This document shows positions 8,955 to 16,670 of a stretch of DNA of 43,118 nt, piece by piece (position 1 is the first letter of the stretch; each line of letters begins with the position of its first letter). The position numbers and the translations under genes are program-made. The notes under the pieces are model-generated. The model did not search any database and was not told the origin of the DNA. It worked only from the letters and a program-made list of their open reading frames with translations. Source of the DNA: CAYRMV01 sp964425255 (GTDB taxonomy: Bacteria > Bacteroidota > Bacteroidia > Flavobacteriales_D > Crocinitomicaceae); NCBI GenBank assembly GCA_964425255.1, contig CAYRMV010000011.1, positions 1 through 43,118 of the forward strand, written 5' to 3'.

Positions 8955-9878
8955 TCACAAGACATCTTTTCGCCAACCAAAATGCTGATTGATAATTTGT
9001 TCGTTATGTGATTTTACATACTCGAGCCAAGATGTTGCAGCAGGAGCGTGATTTTTTCCCGAAAGCCAAATGAGATGCCAAGCCGTTACGAGTGGGAATT
9101 CATGTGTTGGAATGATGTGTAACTGTTTGTTTAATAACTCGTTTCTCAAACCGATGACAGGCATAATCGAATTACCTAAACCAGCAATAACTGCTTGCTT
9201 GACCGCTTCGTTGGTTGCTAACTCAATTTTTCTTTTTCCTTGAATTTGTCTATCCTGCAAAAATCCTTCCATTGTTTGGCGTGTTCCCGAACCCGATTCT
9301 CGGTAGATTAAAGTCATTTCTTTCAAGGCGTCAACAGGCAATTTTCGTTTCGATTTTGTCGGTTCATTACTCACAACAAACAACTCATTACTAAGTAATT
9401 GAATCGAATCGATAGACAACTGTTTGGGCAGAATCGAAACCAAAGCAAAGTCAACTTCATTGTTCTCCAAACTTTGTATCACCGTCGATTTATTTGTCAC
9501 ATCCATTTGTAATTCTACTTCTGGATGCTGGTGCAAAAAGTCAGTCAAAAAATAAGGAATCACATATTTCCCTGTTGAAACGACTGCCAGTTTGATTTTC
9601 CCAGTCAATTGCCCTTTGAAAAGATGCGTACGAATGTTAATCTCGTTGACTTGTTCGATGATTTTCTCTGCTAAATCCGCTATTTCTAATCCAAATTCAG
9701 TGACATAAAGTTGCCTTCCAACAATTTCAGTAAGGGGAATATCAAACTGTTTTTGAAAATTTTTCAACTGAATAGAAACCGCTGGCTGAGTCATGAACAA
9801 CTCTTCGGAAGCTTTCGTAATACTTCTGGTTTTGACAATTTTAAGAAAAATTTGAAGCTGACTCAAGGAATAATTCAT
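8955..9878 (-). CDS. LysR-family transcriptional regulator
   Basis: 307 residues, normal LysR length. The N-terminal winged helix-turn-helix is SITKASEELFMTQPAVSIQL (residues about 18-37), followed by the linker helix and a substrate-binding domain from about residue 88. It is divergent from the 88-aa/DUF6671/SbtA operon with 86 bases between start codons, the classic LysR arrangement, and it resembles the CbbR/CmpR/YeiE branch, which in autotrophs controls carbon-fixation and bicarbonate-uptake genes. Control of the adjacent SbtA operon is a strong inference from position; the effector is not evident. Confidence 0.92.
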   Translation of the reverse strand: MNYSLSQLQIFLKIVKTRSITKASEELFMTQPAVSIQLKNFQKQFDIPLTEIVGRQLYVTEFGLEIADLAEKIIEQVNEINIRTHLFKGQLTGKIKLAVVSTGKYVIPYFLTDFLHQHPEVELQMDVTNKSTVIQSLENNEVDFALVSILPKQLSIDSIQLLSNELFVVSNEPTKSKRKLPVDALKEMTLIYRESGSGTRQTMEGFLQDRQIQGKRKIELATNEAVKQAVIAGLGNSIMPVIGLRNELLNKQLHIIPTHEFPLVTAWHLIWLSGKNHAPAATSWLEYVKSHNEQIINQHFGWRKDVL

Positions 9879-9964
9879 AAAATATTTTTATATATATCAT
9901 AACAAATATAAATAAAAATTAATCAAATACCTTTATCACATTTGCAAAAAAAAACGAATTCAAC
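9879..9964. promoter_or_regulatory. Divergent LysR / SbtA-operon control region
   Basis: 86 very AT-rich bases. On the minus strand TATATTTG (9910-9903) fits the -7 consensus for the LysR gene, without a clear -33 partner. On the plus strand CACATTTG near 9937-9944 is a one-mismatch -7 box for the operon. ATAAAATATTTTTATATATAT (first 20 or so bases) is dyad-rich and a plausible LysR site, but no clean T-N11-A box stands out. Confidence 0.45.
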
Positions 9965-10231
9965 ATGGAGTTTAAATTAAATCAAGGAAAATTTCCAGCT
10001 AAAGATGCATTTGAAGTGCTAACACAATTGATTTCAAGCAAAATTCAATTTCATCAATTGCGGAATTTTAGTGTTCACGAACGAACAGGGAAAGACGATG
10101 AAAATGCAGTATTACGAATTGAAACCTTGGAAGAAGTTCGCCATCAATTGCTTCTTCAATTTCCAGAGTGGCTCGAGACAGGCAAACATGTTGAAATTGA
10201 AGCAGAAGTAAAAATTCGATTGGTTGAATAA
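9965..10231 (+). CDS. 88-aa protein of the SbtA operon, unknown family
   Basis: 88 residues, soluble, no signal peptide. Visible order: strand (EFKLNQGKF), helix (AKDAFEVLTQLISSKI), strands (NFSVHERTGKDDENAVLRIE), helix (LEEVRHQLLLQFPEWLE), and a final amphipathic strand (HVEIEAEVKIRLVE). A beta-alpha-beta-beta-alpha-beta order like this is compatible with a ferredoxin-like fold, the fold shared by PII-like proteins, but I see no PII sequence motif and it is shorter than SbtB (about 110 residues). It is the first gene of the operon; the next start codon lies one base after its stop. A regulatory partner for the permease is a hypothesis only. Confidence 0.8.
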   Translation: MEFKLNQGKFPAKDAFEVLTQLISSKIQFHQLRNFSVHERTGKDDENAVLRIETLEEVRHQLLLQFPEWLETGKHVEIEAEVKIRLVE

Positions 10232-10232
10232 G

Positions 10233-11048
10233 ATGTCTTCACCTCTTATTTTTGTCACCAAACATGGGAAAGAACTCATTTTGCGTGATTTGTTTCGAGA
10301 AAATAAGATCGAACTTCAGGTCGAAAATCGGATTGACACGGATTTGTTTGGAACGTTTACAGGTACCATCAAACGAATCGAAGATGCCTTGACAACTGCA
10401 CGTAAAAAAGTGGAATTTGCTCATTCAAAATTTGGTCATACGTGGGTTTTAAGCAGCGAAGGTTCATTTTTTCCGCATCCCGAAATTCCATTTGCAACCG
10501 TGAATCTCGAAATCATTTACGGAACTCATTTTGAAACAAATCAATCGTTTTGGGTTTCACATGCAAGTTTGGAAACGTGTTCGGTCAAAAAGAATTTCAG
10601 TAGTCAAACGGAATTGAATTCGCTTTTGAAGTCGATTGATTTTCCGAATCAAGGAATTTGGATTTACCAAAATCACCGTGTTTTTGCAGAGATTTCGACT
10701 TGGGAAGAAATTGACCGCTTTTTCAGTGAAAATTGGGATGAACATGCACTTTGGGAAATCGAATCCGATCAGCGTGCGCATCGAAATCCTTTGCGGAGAA
10801 AAGTCATCTTGGAAACAGGAAAAAAATGGCTCGAAGCATTGAAATCTTCTTGTCCTGATTGTTCTTCACCAGGGTTTTACCCAAGAAAAATGCAAGCAGG
10901 AAAACCATGTGCACAATGCGGTTTCCCAACAAAAAGTTCGAAAGAAAAGATCTACACCTGTTGTCATTGCGATTTTGAGAAAACAGAACCCATCGACCCT
11001 GAAAACCTCTTTGAAGACCCCATGTACTGTTCACTTTGTAATCCTTAA
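10233..11048 (+). CDS. DUF6671 zinc-ribbon protein
   Basis: 271 residues from ATG 10233, one base after the preceding stop (TAAGATG), which suggests translational coupling; a TTG at 10224 is rejected. The N-terminus (FVTKHGKELILRDLF ... VENRIDTDLFGTFTG) and the middle segment ASSEGSFFPHP-like LSSEGSFFPHPEIPF match DUF6671. The C-terminal 60 residues hold four Cys pairs, CPDC, CAQC, CCHC and CSLC, consistent with two zinc ribbons. Function is not established. The gene sits between the 88-aa gene and the SbtA permease, three bases before the latter, so it is very probably expressed with bicarbonate uptake. Confidence 0.82.
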   Translation: MSSPLIFVTKHGKELILRDLFRENKIELQVENRIDTDLFGTFTGTIKRIEDALTTARKKVEFAHSKFGHTWVLSSEGSFFPHPEIPFATVNLEIIYGTHFETNQSFWVSHASLETCSVKKNFSSQTELNSLLKSIDFPNQGIWIYQNHRVFAEISTWEEIDRFFSENWDEHALWEIESDQRAHRNPLRRKVILETGKKWLEALKSSCPDCSSPGFYPRKMQAGKPCAQCGFPTKSSKEKIYTCCHCDFEKTEPIDPENLFEDPMYCSLCNP

Positions 11049-11051
11049 AAA

Positions 11052-12011
11052 ATGAATTTAAATTTACTATTTGAAAATTTATCCAATCCCGCCCTACTCT
11101 TTTTTATCTTAGGAATCCTTGCTGTTTTTGTAAAAAGTGACCTGGAAATTCCACCAACATCCTCAAAGTTCATTTCCCTGTATTTGTTACTTTCCATTGG
11201 TTTTAAAGGCGGACAAGAACTTTCGCATGAAACATTCAATGCTGAAATTTTTTGGTCAATGCTTTTTGGAGTCCTCTTATCGATTTGTATTCCGATTTAC
11301 ACCTTTTTTGTGTTGAAACAAAAACTTTCGGTTTACAATGCAGGAGCAATTGCCGCATCGTATGGTTCGGTGAGTGCCGTTACGTTTGTTACAGCCATTA
11401 CATTTTTAGAAGCACAAAACACAGTTGTTCATGGTCACATGGTAGCGATCATGGCCTTGATGGAATCGCCCTCGATCATTGCCGGATTGATGTTAATCAC
11501 GTTATACAACAAAGAAGAAAAAATCCACTTTTCCAAAAAACAAGTCTTTGCTCATTCACTTACAAACGGAAGTGTATTGTTGATTCTAGGAAGTTTGATA
11601 ATTGGATTTTTAGCAAATGAAGAACAAGCCGAAGGAATCAAACCTTTCACCACCGATTTGTTTAAAGGATTTTTGGCTGTATTCTTATTAGACATGGGAA
11701 TTACCAGCGGAAGAAAATTATCAGATTTCGTTTCAAATGGAATTTTTCCTTTCTTATTTGCTTTATTTATCCCTTTGATAAACGGAATTTTGGTTGCTTA
11801 TCTCAGTTCATTCGTTACTTCCGATCCTAGTAACCGTTTCATTTTCGCCATTTTAGCTGCAAGTGCATCTTACATTGCTGTTCCTGCTGCGATGAAAGTG
11901 ACTGTTCCTCAAGCAAATCCAGGGATTTATCTTCCCATGGCATTAGCAATTACTTTTCCAGTAAACATAACGATTGGAATGCCATTGTATTGGTGGTTTG
12001 TTCAGATATAA
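11052..12011 (+). CDS. sbtA: SbtA-type sodium-dependent bicarbonate permease
   Basis: 319 residues, about ten membrane spans. FVKSDLEIPPTSSKFISLYL followed by LLSIGFKGGQELS closely matches the first two helices of cyanobacterial SbtA, which imports bicarbonate with sodium as a single-protein inner-membrane transporter; the inverted second half begins near FLAVFLLDMGI and repeats the pattern with FIFAILAASASYIAVPAAM. Third gene of the operon, three bases after DUF6671, and followed directly by a strong terminator. Cyanobacterial sbtA is usually next to sbtB; no sbtB is seen here. In a heterotroph it could feed anaplerotic carboxylases. Family call is strong; substrate is by homology. Confidence 0.88.
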   Translation: MNLNLLFENLSNPALLFFILGILAVFVKSDLEIPPTSSKFISLYLLLSIGFKGGQELSHETFNAEIFWSMLFGVLLSICIPIYTFFVLKQKLSVYNAGAIAASYGSVSAVTFVTAITFLEAQNTVVHGHMVAIMALMESPSIIAGLMLITLYNKEEKIHFSKKQVFAHSLTNGSVLLILGSLIIGFLANEEQAEGIKPFTTDLFKGFLAVFLLDMGITSGRKLSDFVSNGIFPFLFALFIPLINGILVAYLSSFVTSDPSNRFIFAILAASASYIAVPAAMKVTVPQANPGIYLPMALAITFPVNITIGMPLYWWFVQI

Positions 12012-12045
12012 AAAAAGGATGTCGCTATCTGGTGACATCCTTTTT
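12012..12045. terminator. Strong bidirectional terminator
   Basis: AAAAAGGATGTC (12012-12023) and GACATCCTTTTT (12034-12045) form a perfect 12-bp stem around a 10-base loop, starting one base after the sbtA stop. It ends the sbtA operon and also serves the convergent thioredoxin gene. Confidence 0.9.
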
Positions 12046-12063
12046 AAAACTATTCATTTTCAA

Positions 12064-12594
12064 TTATTTTGCTATAATCTTACTTGCTTCTCCTGTCCAT
12101 GCCGGAACTCCACCTTGCAAATAACCTGTTCTCCCCAATTCATTCAAATTTACTTGACCACTTTCATTCGGGGCATCTGCTTTCACAAAAACGATGGTTG
12201 GGAATCCTGAAATCTGGAACATTTGTTGCAACTGATTATTTTGTGCTTGTGTATCTTCTGGTAAAGCCGTTCTTCTAGGAAAATCCAATTCAACTAAAAC
12301 GACATTGTCATTAGCCCATTTTTCAAAATCAGGCAAATTAAATACTTCCGCTTTCAAACGTTTACACCATCCACACCAATCGCTTCCGGTGAAAAAAAGC
12401 ATTAACGGTTTCCCCGTTTCATTTGATTTTTTGATTGCATCGGCCATGTTCGTTTCCCAAACAAGCGTTTGAACTTCTTTTTTTATGGGAACTTTGGTCT
12501 CTAAAATCGCTACTGGTTTTGAATTTTCTTGTGCGAAAAACGTGGATGTGCTACCTGCAAATAAAAGTGTTCCTACTAGGATTATTGTTTTCAT
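12064..12594 (-). CDS. Exported thioredoxin-family protein
   Basis: 176 residues. A signal peptide (MKTIILVGTLLFAGSTSTFF, then AQ) precedes a thioredoxin-like domain with the active site WCGWC (Cys74 and Cys77) and the cis-proline region ISGFPTIVFV. The segment KPLMLFFTGSDWCGWC is typical of the Thioredoxin_7/DUF255-like periplasmic branch in Bacteroidota, used for disulfide reduction or exchange in the envelope. A possible promoter lies at 12614-12646. The specific partner is not indicated by the neighbours. Confidence 0.88.
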   Translation of the reverse strand: MKTIILVGTLLFAGSTSTFFAQENSKPVAILETKVPIKKEVQTLVWETNMADAIKKSNETGKPLMLFFTGSDWCGWCKRLKAEVFNLPDFEKWANDNVVLVELDFPRRTALPEDTQAQNNQLQQMFQISGFPTIVFVKADAPNESGQVNLNELGRTGYLQGGVPAWTGEASKIIAK

Positions 12595-12613
12595 TTAACT
12601 ATTAATTGTTACC

Positions 12614-12646
12614 CAAAGATAAAATTCTCTTCCAGAACTCACTCAA
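12614..12646 (-). promoter_or_regulatory. Promoter of the thioredoxin-family gene
   Basis: Minus strand: TTG (12646-12644), 22 bases, TATCTTTG (12621-12614), matching the Bacteroidota -33/-7 pattern 19 bases upstream of the start codon. Confidence 0.5.
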
Positions 12647-12726
12647 AATTAGGAGAAAAATAACAGAATGTAAAACATAGAAATCCAATTGTGAGGGAGA
12701 ATTGTTTTCTATTTGATTGAAATATC

Positions 12727-12984
12727 TTAATCATAATGATGCCGACACTTGACAATTTGAATTTCATCTTCCAGAAAACGGTAAATAAGTCGGTGTTCAT
12801 CATCGATTCGTCTTGACCAAAAACCTGCGTATTTATGTTTTAGTGGTTCTGGTTTTCCTATTCCTTCAAAGGGAGTTCGGGCAATGTCTTTGAGTAGTTC
12901 GTTTATTTTTTTAACTTTTTTCTTGTCGATTTTTTGCCAATATAAATAATCTTCCCAAGATTCATCCACAAATACATACTTCAT
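12727..12984 (-). CDS. yoeB: YoeB-family toxin (Txe/YoeB)
   Basis: 85 residues, full length for YoeB. YoeB is a RelE-fold mRNA interferase that cuts mRNA in the ribosomal A site. Family marks: WEDYLYWQKIDKKKVKKINE near the start, the segment GKPEPLKHKYAGFWSRRIDD and the C-terminal CRHHYD, which contains the catalytic His and the terminal Tyr. The antitoxin gene lies one base upstream, on the same strand. All visible key residues are present, so the toxin looks intact. Confidence 0.93.
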   Translation of the reverse strand: MKYVFVDESWEDYLYWQKIDKKKVKKINELLKDIARTPFEGIGKPEPLKHKYAGFWSRRIDDEHRLIYRFLEDEIQIVKCRHHYD

Positions 12985-12985
12985 G

Positions 12986-13240
12986 CTATTCTTCGATTAA
13001 ATCTTTCGAAAACGAAGTACCTTTTTTTAACTTTTCAATGGCCGAATCAAGACGTTGTTCATTCAACCGAGATGATAATTCATGATTGGTTGCCATCAAC
13101 GAATTGTACTCCTCCAAAGACATGATTACAACACCCGAATCTTTCCCTCGATTGATAATCAACGTTTCAAAATTATTAATCACTTTATCAAAGTAAGATT
13201 TGACATCTTTTCTAAAATCGGAAATATTTGTAACAACCAT
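12986..13240 (-). CDS. yefM: YefM/Phd-family antitoxin
   Basis: 84 residues from ATG 13240; an upstream ORF extension to 13270 would run through the operator and adds an unlikely hydrophobic leader. The N-terminal MVVTNISDFRKDVKSYFDKV and the segment VIMSLEEYNSLMA are the Phd/YefM DNA-binding fold; the lysine-rich C-terminal tail (LDSAIEKLKKGTSFSKDLI) is the toxin-binding part. It should neutralise YoeB and repress its own operon with YoeB as co-repressor, and the TGTACA sites directly upstream support this. Confidence 0.92.
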   Translation of the reverse strand: MVVTNISDFRKDVKSYFDKVINNFETLIINRGKDSGVVIMSLEEYNSLMATNHELSSRLNEQRLDSAIEKLKKGTSFSKDLIEE

Positions 13241-13250
13241 AAAAAACAAT

Positions 13251-13281
13251 TTGTACAAAAATACGTACAAAAATTTGTACT
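13251..13281 (-). promoter_or_regulatory. yefM-yoeB operator, TGTACA-type boxes
   Basis: TTGTACAA (13251-13258), CGTACA (13264-13269) and TGTACT (13276-13281) are spaced about 12 bases apart just upstream of the yefM start. The known E. coli YefM operator has palindromes with the core TGTACA, so the operator core appears conserved. Confidence 0.7.
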
Positions 13282-13371
13282 AAAAAATAAATTTATTGAA
13301 AAATGGATAATCAATTAAAAACAAAGTGTAAATACTCCTCTTCCGAAAATTAATTCGATTTCAATCGAAAT

Positions 13372-13407
13372 AAAAAAACGCTGTTCCAATTTCTCAGAAC
13401 AGCGTTT
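13372..13407 (-). terminator. Intrinsic terminator of phoH-purC
   Basis: On the minus strand GAACAGCGTTT pairs perfectly with AAACGCTGTTC (11 bp, 13397-13407 with 13376-13386; 10-base loop) and is followed by a T-run (complement of 13372-13378). It begins 24 bases after the purC stop. Confidence 0.85.
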
Positions 13408-13430
13408 CGTAAAATATTCTTGATTAACTA

Positions 13431-14399
13431 TCAAATCAACTTTTCAGCGCGTAAAAAAGCCAAAACATTGTCTTCGATGCGTTTTTCTAAATTGGAATTA
13501 TCTTCCTTTACAAAAGCTTTCCCCGTGATTTTTTCGTATAGTTCGATGTATCGTTCTGTGATAGTCTCGACAAAAGAATCGGGCATATCTGGCATCGTTT
13601 GACCGTCCAATCCTTGGAAATCGTGTTCAATCAACCATTGACGTACAAATTCTTTCGACAATTGTTTTTGAGCTTCTCCTTTTGCTTGGCGTTCTTCGTA
13701 TCCTTCGGCATAAAAATAGCGCGAAGAATCAGGGGTGTGAATTTCGTCAATTAAAATCACTTCGCCGTTGCGAATTCCGAATTCGTATTTCGTGTCTACC
13801 AAAATCAATCCTCGTTCAGCAGCCATTTCGGTTCCACGTTGAAACAAAGCTCTCGTGTAGGCTTCCATTTGCTCGTAAATCGCTTGAGGTACAATCCCTT
13901 TCGCTAAGATGTCTTCGCGAGAAATGTCTTCGTCATGTCCTTCGTCTGCTTTGGTTGCTGGTGTAATGATTGGCTCTGGAAATCGATCGTTTTCAATCAT
14001 TCCTTCAGGCAAAGCTACACCACACAAAATACGTTTACCAGCTTTGTATTCACGTGCAGCATGTCCTGCCAAATACCCACGAATTACCATTTCAACCCGA
14101 ACAGGTTCACATGCGTATCCAACCGCTACTGAAGGGTCTGGCGCACCAATTAACCAATTAGGTACGATGTCTTTGGTTGCATTCAAAAACATGGTCGCTA
14201 CTTGATTGAGAACCTGACCTTTGTAAGGAATTCCTTTTGGTAAAATGTGGTCAAAAGCAGAAATTCGATCTGAAGCTATCATGACCAAAATGTCGTTTTC
14301 CAAGGTATAAACCTCTCTAACTTTTCCTCGGTACACTGCTTTTTGACCTGGAAATTGATAATTCGTTGTATTAATTGTCTGACTCATCTTTTCTATCAT
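13431..14399 (-). CDS. purC: Phosphoribosylaminoimidazole-succinocarboxamide synthase
   Basis: 322 residues from ATG 14399, or 318 from the more likely ATG at 14386 (MSQTINTTN). It joins CAIR and aspartate with ATP to make SAICAR in purine synthesis. Signatures: VYRGKVREVYTL (ATP-binding loop), MIASDRISAFDHILPKGIPYKGQVL, VEMVIRGYLAGHAAREYKAG, LILVDTKYEFGI and LIDEIHTPDSSRYFYAE. Length and all motifs fit a functional enzyme. Its start overlaps the end of phoH by 16 or 29 bases, so translation is probably coupled; the phoH-purC order is common in Bacteroidota. Confidence 0.97.
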   Translation of the reverse strand: MIEKMSQTINTTNYQFPGQKAVYRGKVREVYTLENDILVMIASDRISAFDHILPKGIPYKGQVLNQVATMFLNATKDIVPNWLIGAPDPSVAVGYACEPVRVEMVIRGYLAGHAAREYKAGKRILCGVALPEGMIENDRFPEPIITPATKADEGHDEDISREDILAKGIVPQAIYEQMEAYTRALFQRGTEMAAERGLILVDTKYEFGIRNGEVILIDEIHTPDSSRYFYAEGYEERQAKGEAQKQLSKEFVRQWLIEHDFQGLDGQTMPDMPDSFVETITERYIELYEKITGKAFVKEDNSNLEKRIEDNVLAFLRAEKLI

Positions 14400-15393
14400 T
14401 TCGACGGTATCTTCGCTCGTCTTCTTCTTTCTTTTCGATTTTTCGTTCTTCGTCTTTGGCTTCTGCTACTTCAAAAGCATCAATGATTCGTTTTACCAAC
14501 GGATGTCGAATCACATCGTTTTGATTTAAGCGCACGATTCCAATTCCCTCCACATCCTTGAGTGCATCCAATGCATAAGAAAGTCCAGAACGTTGTTTTT
14601 TGGGTAAATCGATTTGCGACATATCACCAGTGATCACAAACTTGGCCGTTTGCCCCATCCGAGTCAAGAACATTTTCATTTGCATGACGGTTGAGTTTTG
14701 GGCTTCATCCAAAATTACAAATGCTTTGTCCAAGGTTCGTCCACGCATGAACGCCAAGGGAGCGATTTCAATGATCCCTAATTCGATCATATCCGCCAAC
14801 TTTTCAGGTGGAATCATATCGCGCAAGGCATCATACAAAGGCATCATATATGGATCCAATTTTTCCTTTAAATCACCCGGTAAGAACCCTAGATTTTCTC
14901 CCGCTTCCACAGCAGGTCGGGTCAAAATGATTCGCTTTACCTCTTTCGATTTCAGTGCACGAACGGCTAAGGCAACGGCTGTGTATGTCTTTCCAGTACC
15001 AGCAGGACCAACAGCAAATACCATATCATTCTTATTCACTGCTTGCACCAACTTCCGTTGATTGATGGTTTTCGCCTTGATTTTTGTGCCACCATTTCCA
15101 TGAACGAGGGTTTCGGTACCATCGCCTGTTTCTTGACCATGATTATCATCAAAAACAATCTGTTCAATGATGTTTTCATTCATCGTGTTGAATCGGTTGA
15201 AGTAATTGACCAATTGTTCGAATTTTTTATCAAACAATTCCAATACTTCTTCATCGCCAACAACCGTGAGTAAGTTACCGCGTGAAACGATCTTCAATTT
15301 TGGGTAAAAACCCTTGATTGCTTTGAGGTAAACGTTGTTTACACCGAATAATTCTACAGGGTTGATTCCCTTAATCTCAATATTTCTCTCCAA
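14371..15393 (-). CDS. phoH: PhoH family ATPase
   Basis: 340 residues. A KH-like N-terminal region (about 1-90) is followed by a P-loop ATPase core: Walker A GPAGTGKT (129-136), LTRPAVEAGENLGFLPGDLK (158-177) and Walker B with ILDEAQNS (227-234), then FVITGDMSQIDLP. These are diagnostic of the PhoH/PhoL subfamily, linked to RNA handling and ribosome maturation. The C-terminus is a charged tail (DERRYRRNDRKDESDN). First gene of the phoH-purC operon and divergent from the SAM hydrolase gene. Confidence 0.95.
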   Translation of the reverse strand: MERNIEIKGINPVELFGVNNVYLKAIKGFYPKLKIVSRGNLLTVVGDEEVLELFDKKFEQLVNYFNRFNTMNENIIEQIVFDDNHGQETGDGTETLVHGNGGTKIKAKTINQRKLVQAVNKNDMVFAVGPAGTGKTYTAVALAVRALKSKEVKRIILTRPAVEAGENLGFLPGDLKEKLDPYMMPLYDALRDMIPPEKLADMIELGIIEIAPLAFMRGRTLDKAFVILDEAQNSTVMQMKMFLTRMGQTAKFVITGDMSQIDLPKKQRSGLSYALDALKDVEGIGIVRLNQNDVIRHPLVKRIIDAFEVAEAKDEERKIEKKEEDERRYRRNDRKDESDN

Positions 15394-15472
15394 AGGTGTG
15401 AATAATTTGTCCAGTCAATAAATCTATCTCTTATGGAAATAATCGTAATTTTGAGCAAAATTAAAAAATATT

Positions 15473-15487
15473 TCGTGTTAAACACGA
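15473..15487. promoter_or_regulatory. 15-bp palindrome in the SAM hydrolase leader
   Basis: TCGTGTT-A-AACACGA, a perfect 7-bp dyad, ends 13 bases before the ATG of the SAM hydrolase in the 107-base divergent region with phoH. It could be an operator or a leader hairpin. The core GTTAAAC recurs in a second 15-bp palindrome at 30998-31012. Confidence 0.4.
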
Positions 15488-15500
15488 CAAAAACAAACGA

Positions 15501-16361
15501 ATGCAAGTAATCACGTTAACAACGGACATGGGGCTACAAGATCACTATGTAGCAGCACTGAAAGGAACGATCCTAAATCAGACTAAATCCGTTCAGTTGG
15601 TAGATGTTTCACATTTAGTTCCTGCTTTCAATGTGGTGTATGCATCTTACTTGTTGAAAAATTGTTTCGAAGATTTTCCAGTTGGAACCATCCACATTAT
15701 GGCAGTCGATAGTGAACCATTGATTAATTTTGGTTCTACTGATTCGGGCGCATTTCCTTCGGTGATGTTGTTTAAAGGACATTATTTTATCTCCAACGAC
15801 AATGGATTTTTCTCTTTGCTATTGGAACAAAACAAACCGGAAGGATTTTGGCGTTTAGACGATGTGCTTTCGAATCCAAAGAATTTCATTTTCCCAGCTA
15901 AGCACATCTTAGCACCTGTTGCTTGTCGTATTGCTAAAGGCGAAGCTGTTACTGAATTTGCTACTGAACAAAAAGAGATGAAACGTGCCATGATGCTGAA
16001 TGCAGTCGTGGAAACAAACCTCATCAAAGGCGGCGTAATTCACATAGATCACTACGGAAATATCATTACTAATGTGAGTCGTGATTTGTTTGAACGTTTT
16101 GGAAAGGAAACGCCATTCACCATTTTCTTGCGACACAAAGAATACTTTATCGATCGTATTTCGAACGGATATAACGAAGTGGTCCCGGGAGAAAAAGTAG
16201 CTATTTTTAATGCGAATAATTTACTTGAGATTGCCTTAAATCGCGGAGCAAATGGTCAAAACGGTGGAGCAAGTTCTTTGCTTGGCATCCGATTGAACGA
16301 CATCATCCGCATAGAATTTCAACCTCGTGGCTCTCATCAAACCTTAGATTCTTTATTTTAA
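15501..16361 (+). CDS. SAM hydroxide adenosyltransferase (SAM hydrolase, DUF62)
   Basis: 286 residues. Proteins of this family use an activated water to split S-adenosylmethionine into adenosine and methionine. The N-terminus ITLTTDMGLQDHYVAALKG (residues 4-22) holds the conserved Asp pair; VDVSHLVPAFNVVYASYLL, the segment GHYFISNDNGFFSLLL and the C-terminal domain with VIHIDHYGNIITNV complete the family pattern. Cytoplasmic. The ABM gene starts two bases after the stop, so they form an operon. Confidence 0.92.
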   Translation: MQVITLTTDMGLQDHYVAALKGTILNQTKSVQLVDVSHLVPAFNVVYASYLLKNCFEDFPVGTIHIMAVDSEPLINFGSTDSGAFPSVMLFKGHYFISNDNGFFSLLLEQNKPEGFWRLDDVLSNPKNFIFPAKHILAPVACRIAKGEAVTEFATEQKEMKRAMMLNAVVETNLIKGGVIHIDHYGNIITNVSRDLFERFGKETPFTIFLRHKEYFIDRISNGYNEVVPGEKVAIFNANNLLEIALNRGANGQNGGASSLLGIRLNDIIRIEFQPRGSHQTLDSLF

Positions 16362-16363
16362 TT

Positions 16364-16666
16364 ATGTTAACGCGCATTGTCAAACTTCAATTTCAGGAAG
16401 ACAAAATAGAAGGATTTCTAACATTTTTCGAAACCATCAAATGGAAAGTCGCAAAGCAACCAAACTGTTTCGGAATGAAACTCTTACAAGATAAAAACAA
16501 TCCGACAATTGTGTTCACATACAGTTTATGGAAAGACGAAGAAGCGTTGAATGCTTACCGAGATTCGACCCTTTTCAGTGAGGAAGTTTGGCCAAAAATA
16601 AAACCATGGTTTGCACAGAAAGCGGAAGCTTGGTCGGTGACTGAGTATTTCAATGGATTTGAATAA
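16364..16666 (+). CDS. Antibiotic biosynthesis monooxygenase (ABM)-fold protein
   Basis: 100 residues, a single dimeric alpha/beta-barrel domain. MLTRIVKLQFQEDKIEGFLT, the strand CFGMKLLQDKNNPTIVFTYS and WKDEEALNAYRDSTLFSEEV follow the ABM/YgiN pattern. In other members this fold carries quinol monooxygenase or heme-degrading activity, but no diagnostic catalytic residues allow a choice here. Two bases after the SAM hydrolase stop and four bases before the convergent alanine-dehydrogenase-like gene. Confidence 0.85.
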   Translation: MLTRIVKLQFQEDKIEGFLTFFETIKWKVAKQPNCFGMKLLQDKNNPTIVFTYSLWKDEEALNAYRDSTLFSEEVWPKIKPWFAQKAEAWSVTEYFNGFE

Positions 16667-16670
16667 TACC

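Noticed and set aside
13352..13371. Hairpin TTCGATT...AATCGAA between yefM and the purC terminator
   Set aside because: Short, AT-rich, not followed by a T-run in a useful orientation, and adjacent to a much better terminator.
14600..15061. Long plus-strand frame of 153 codons
   Set aside because: It lies entirely antisense to the well-supported phoH gene and has no protein-like motif.
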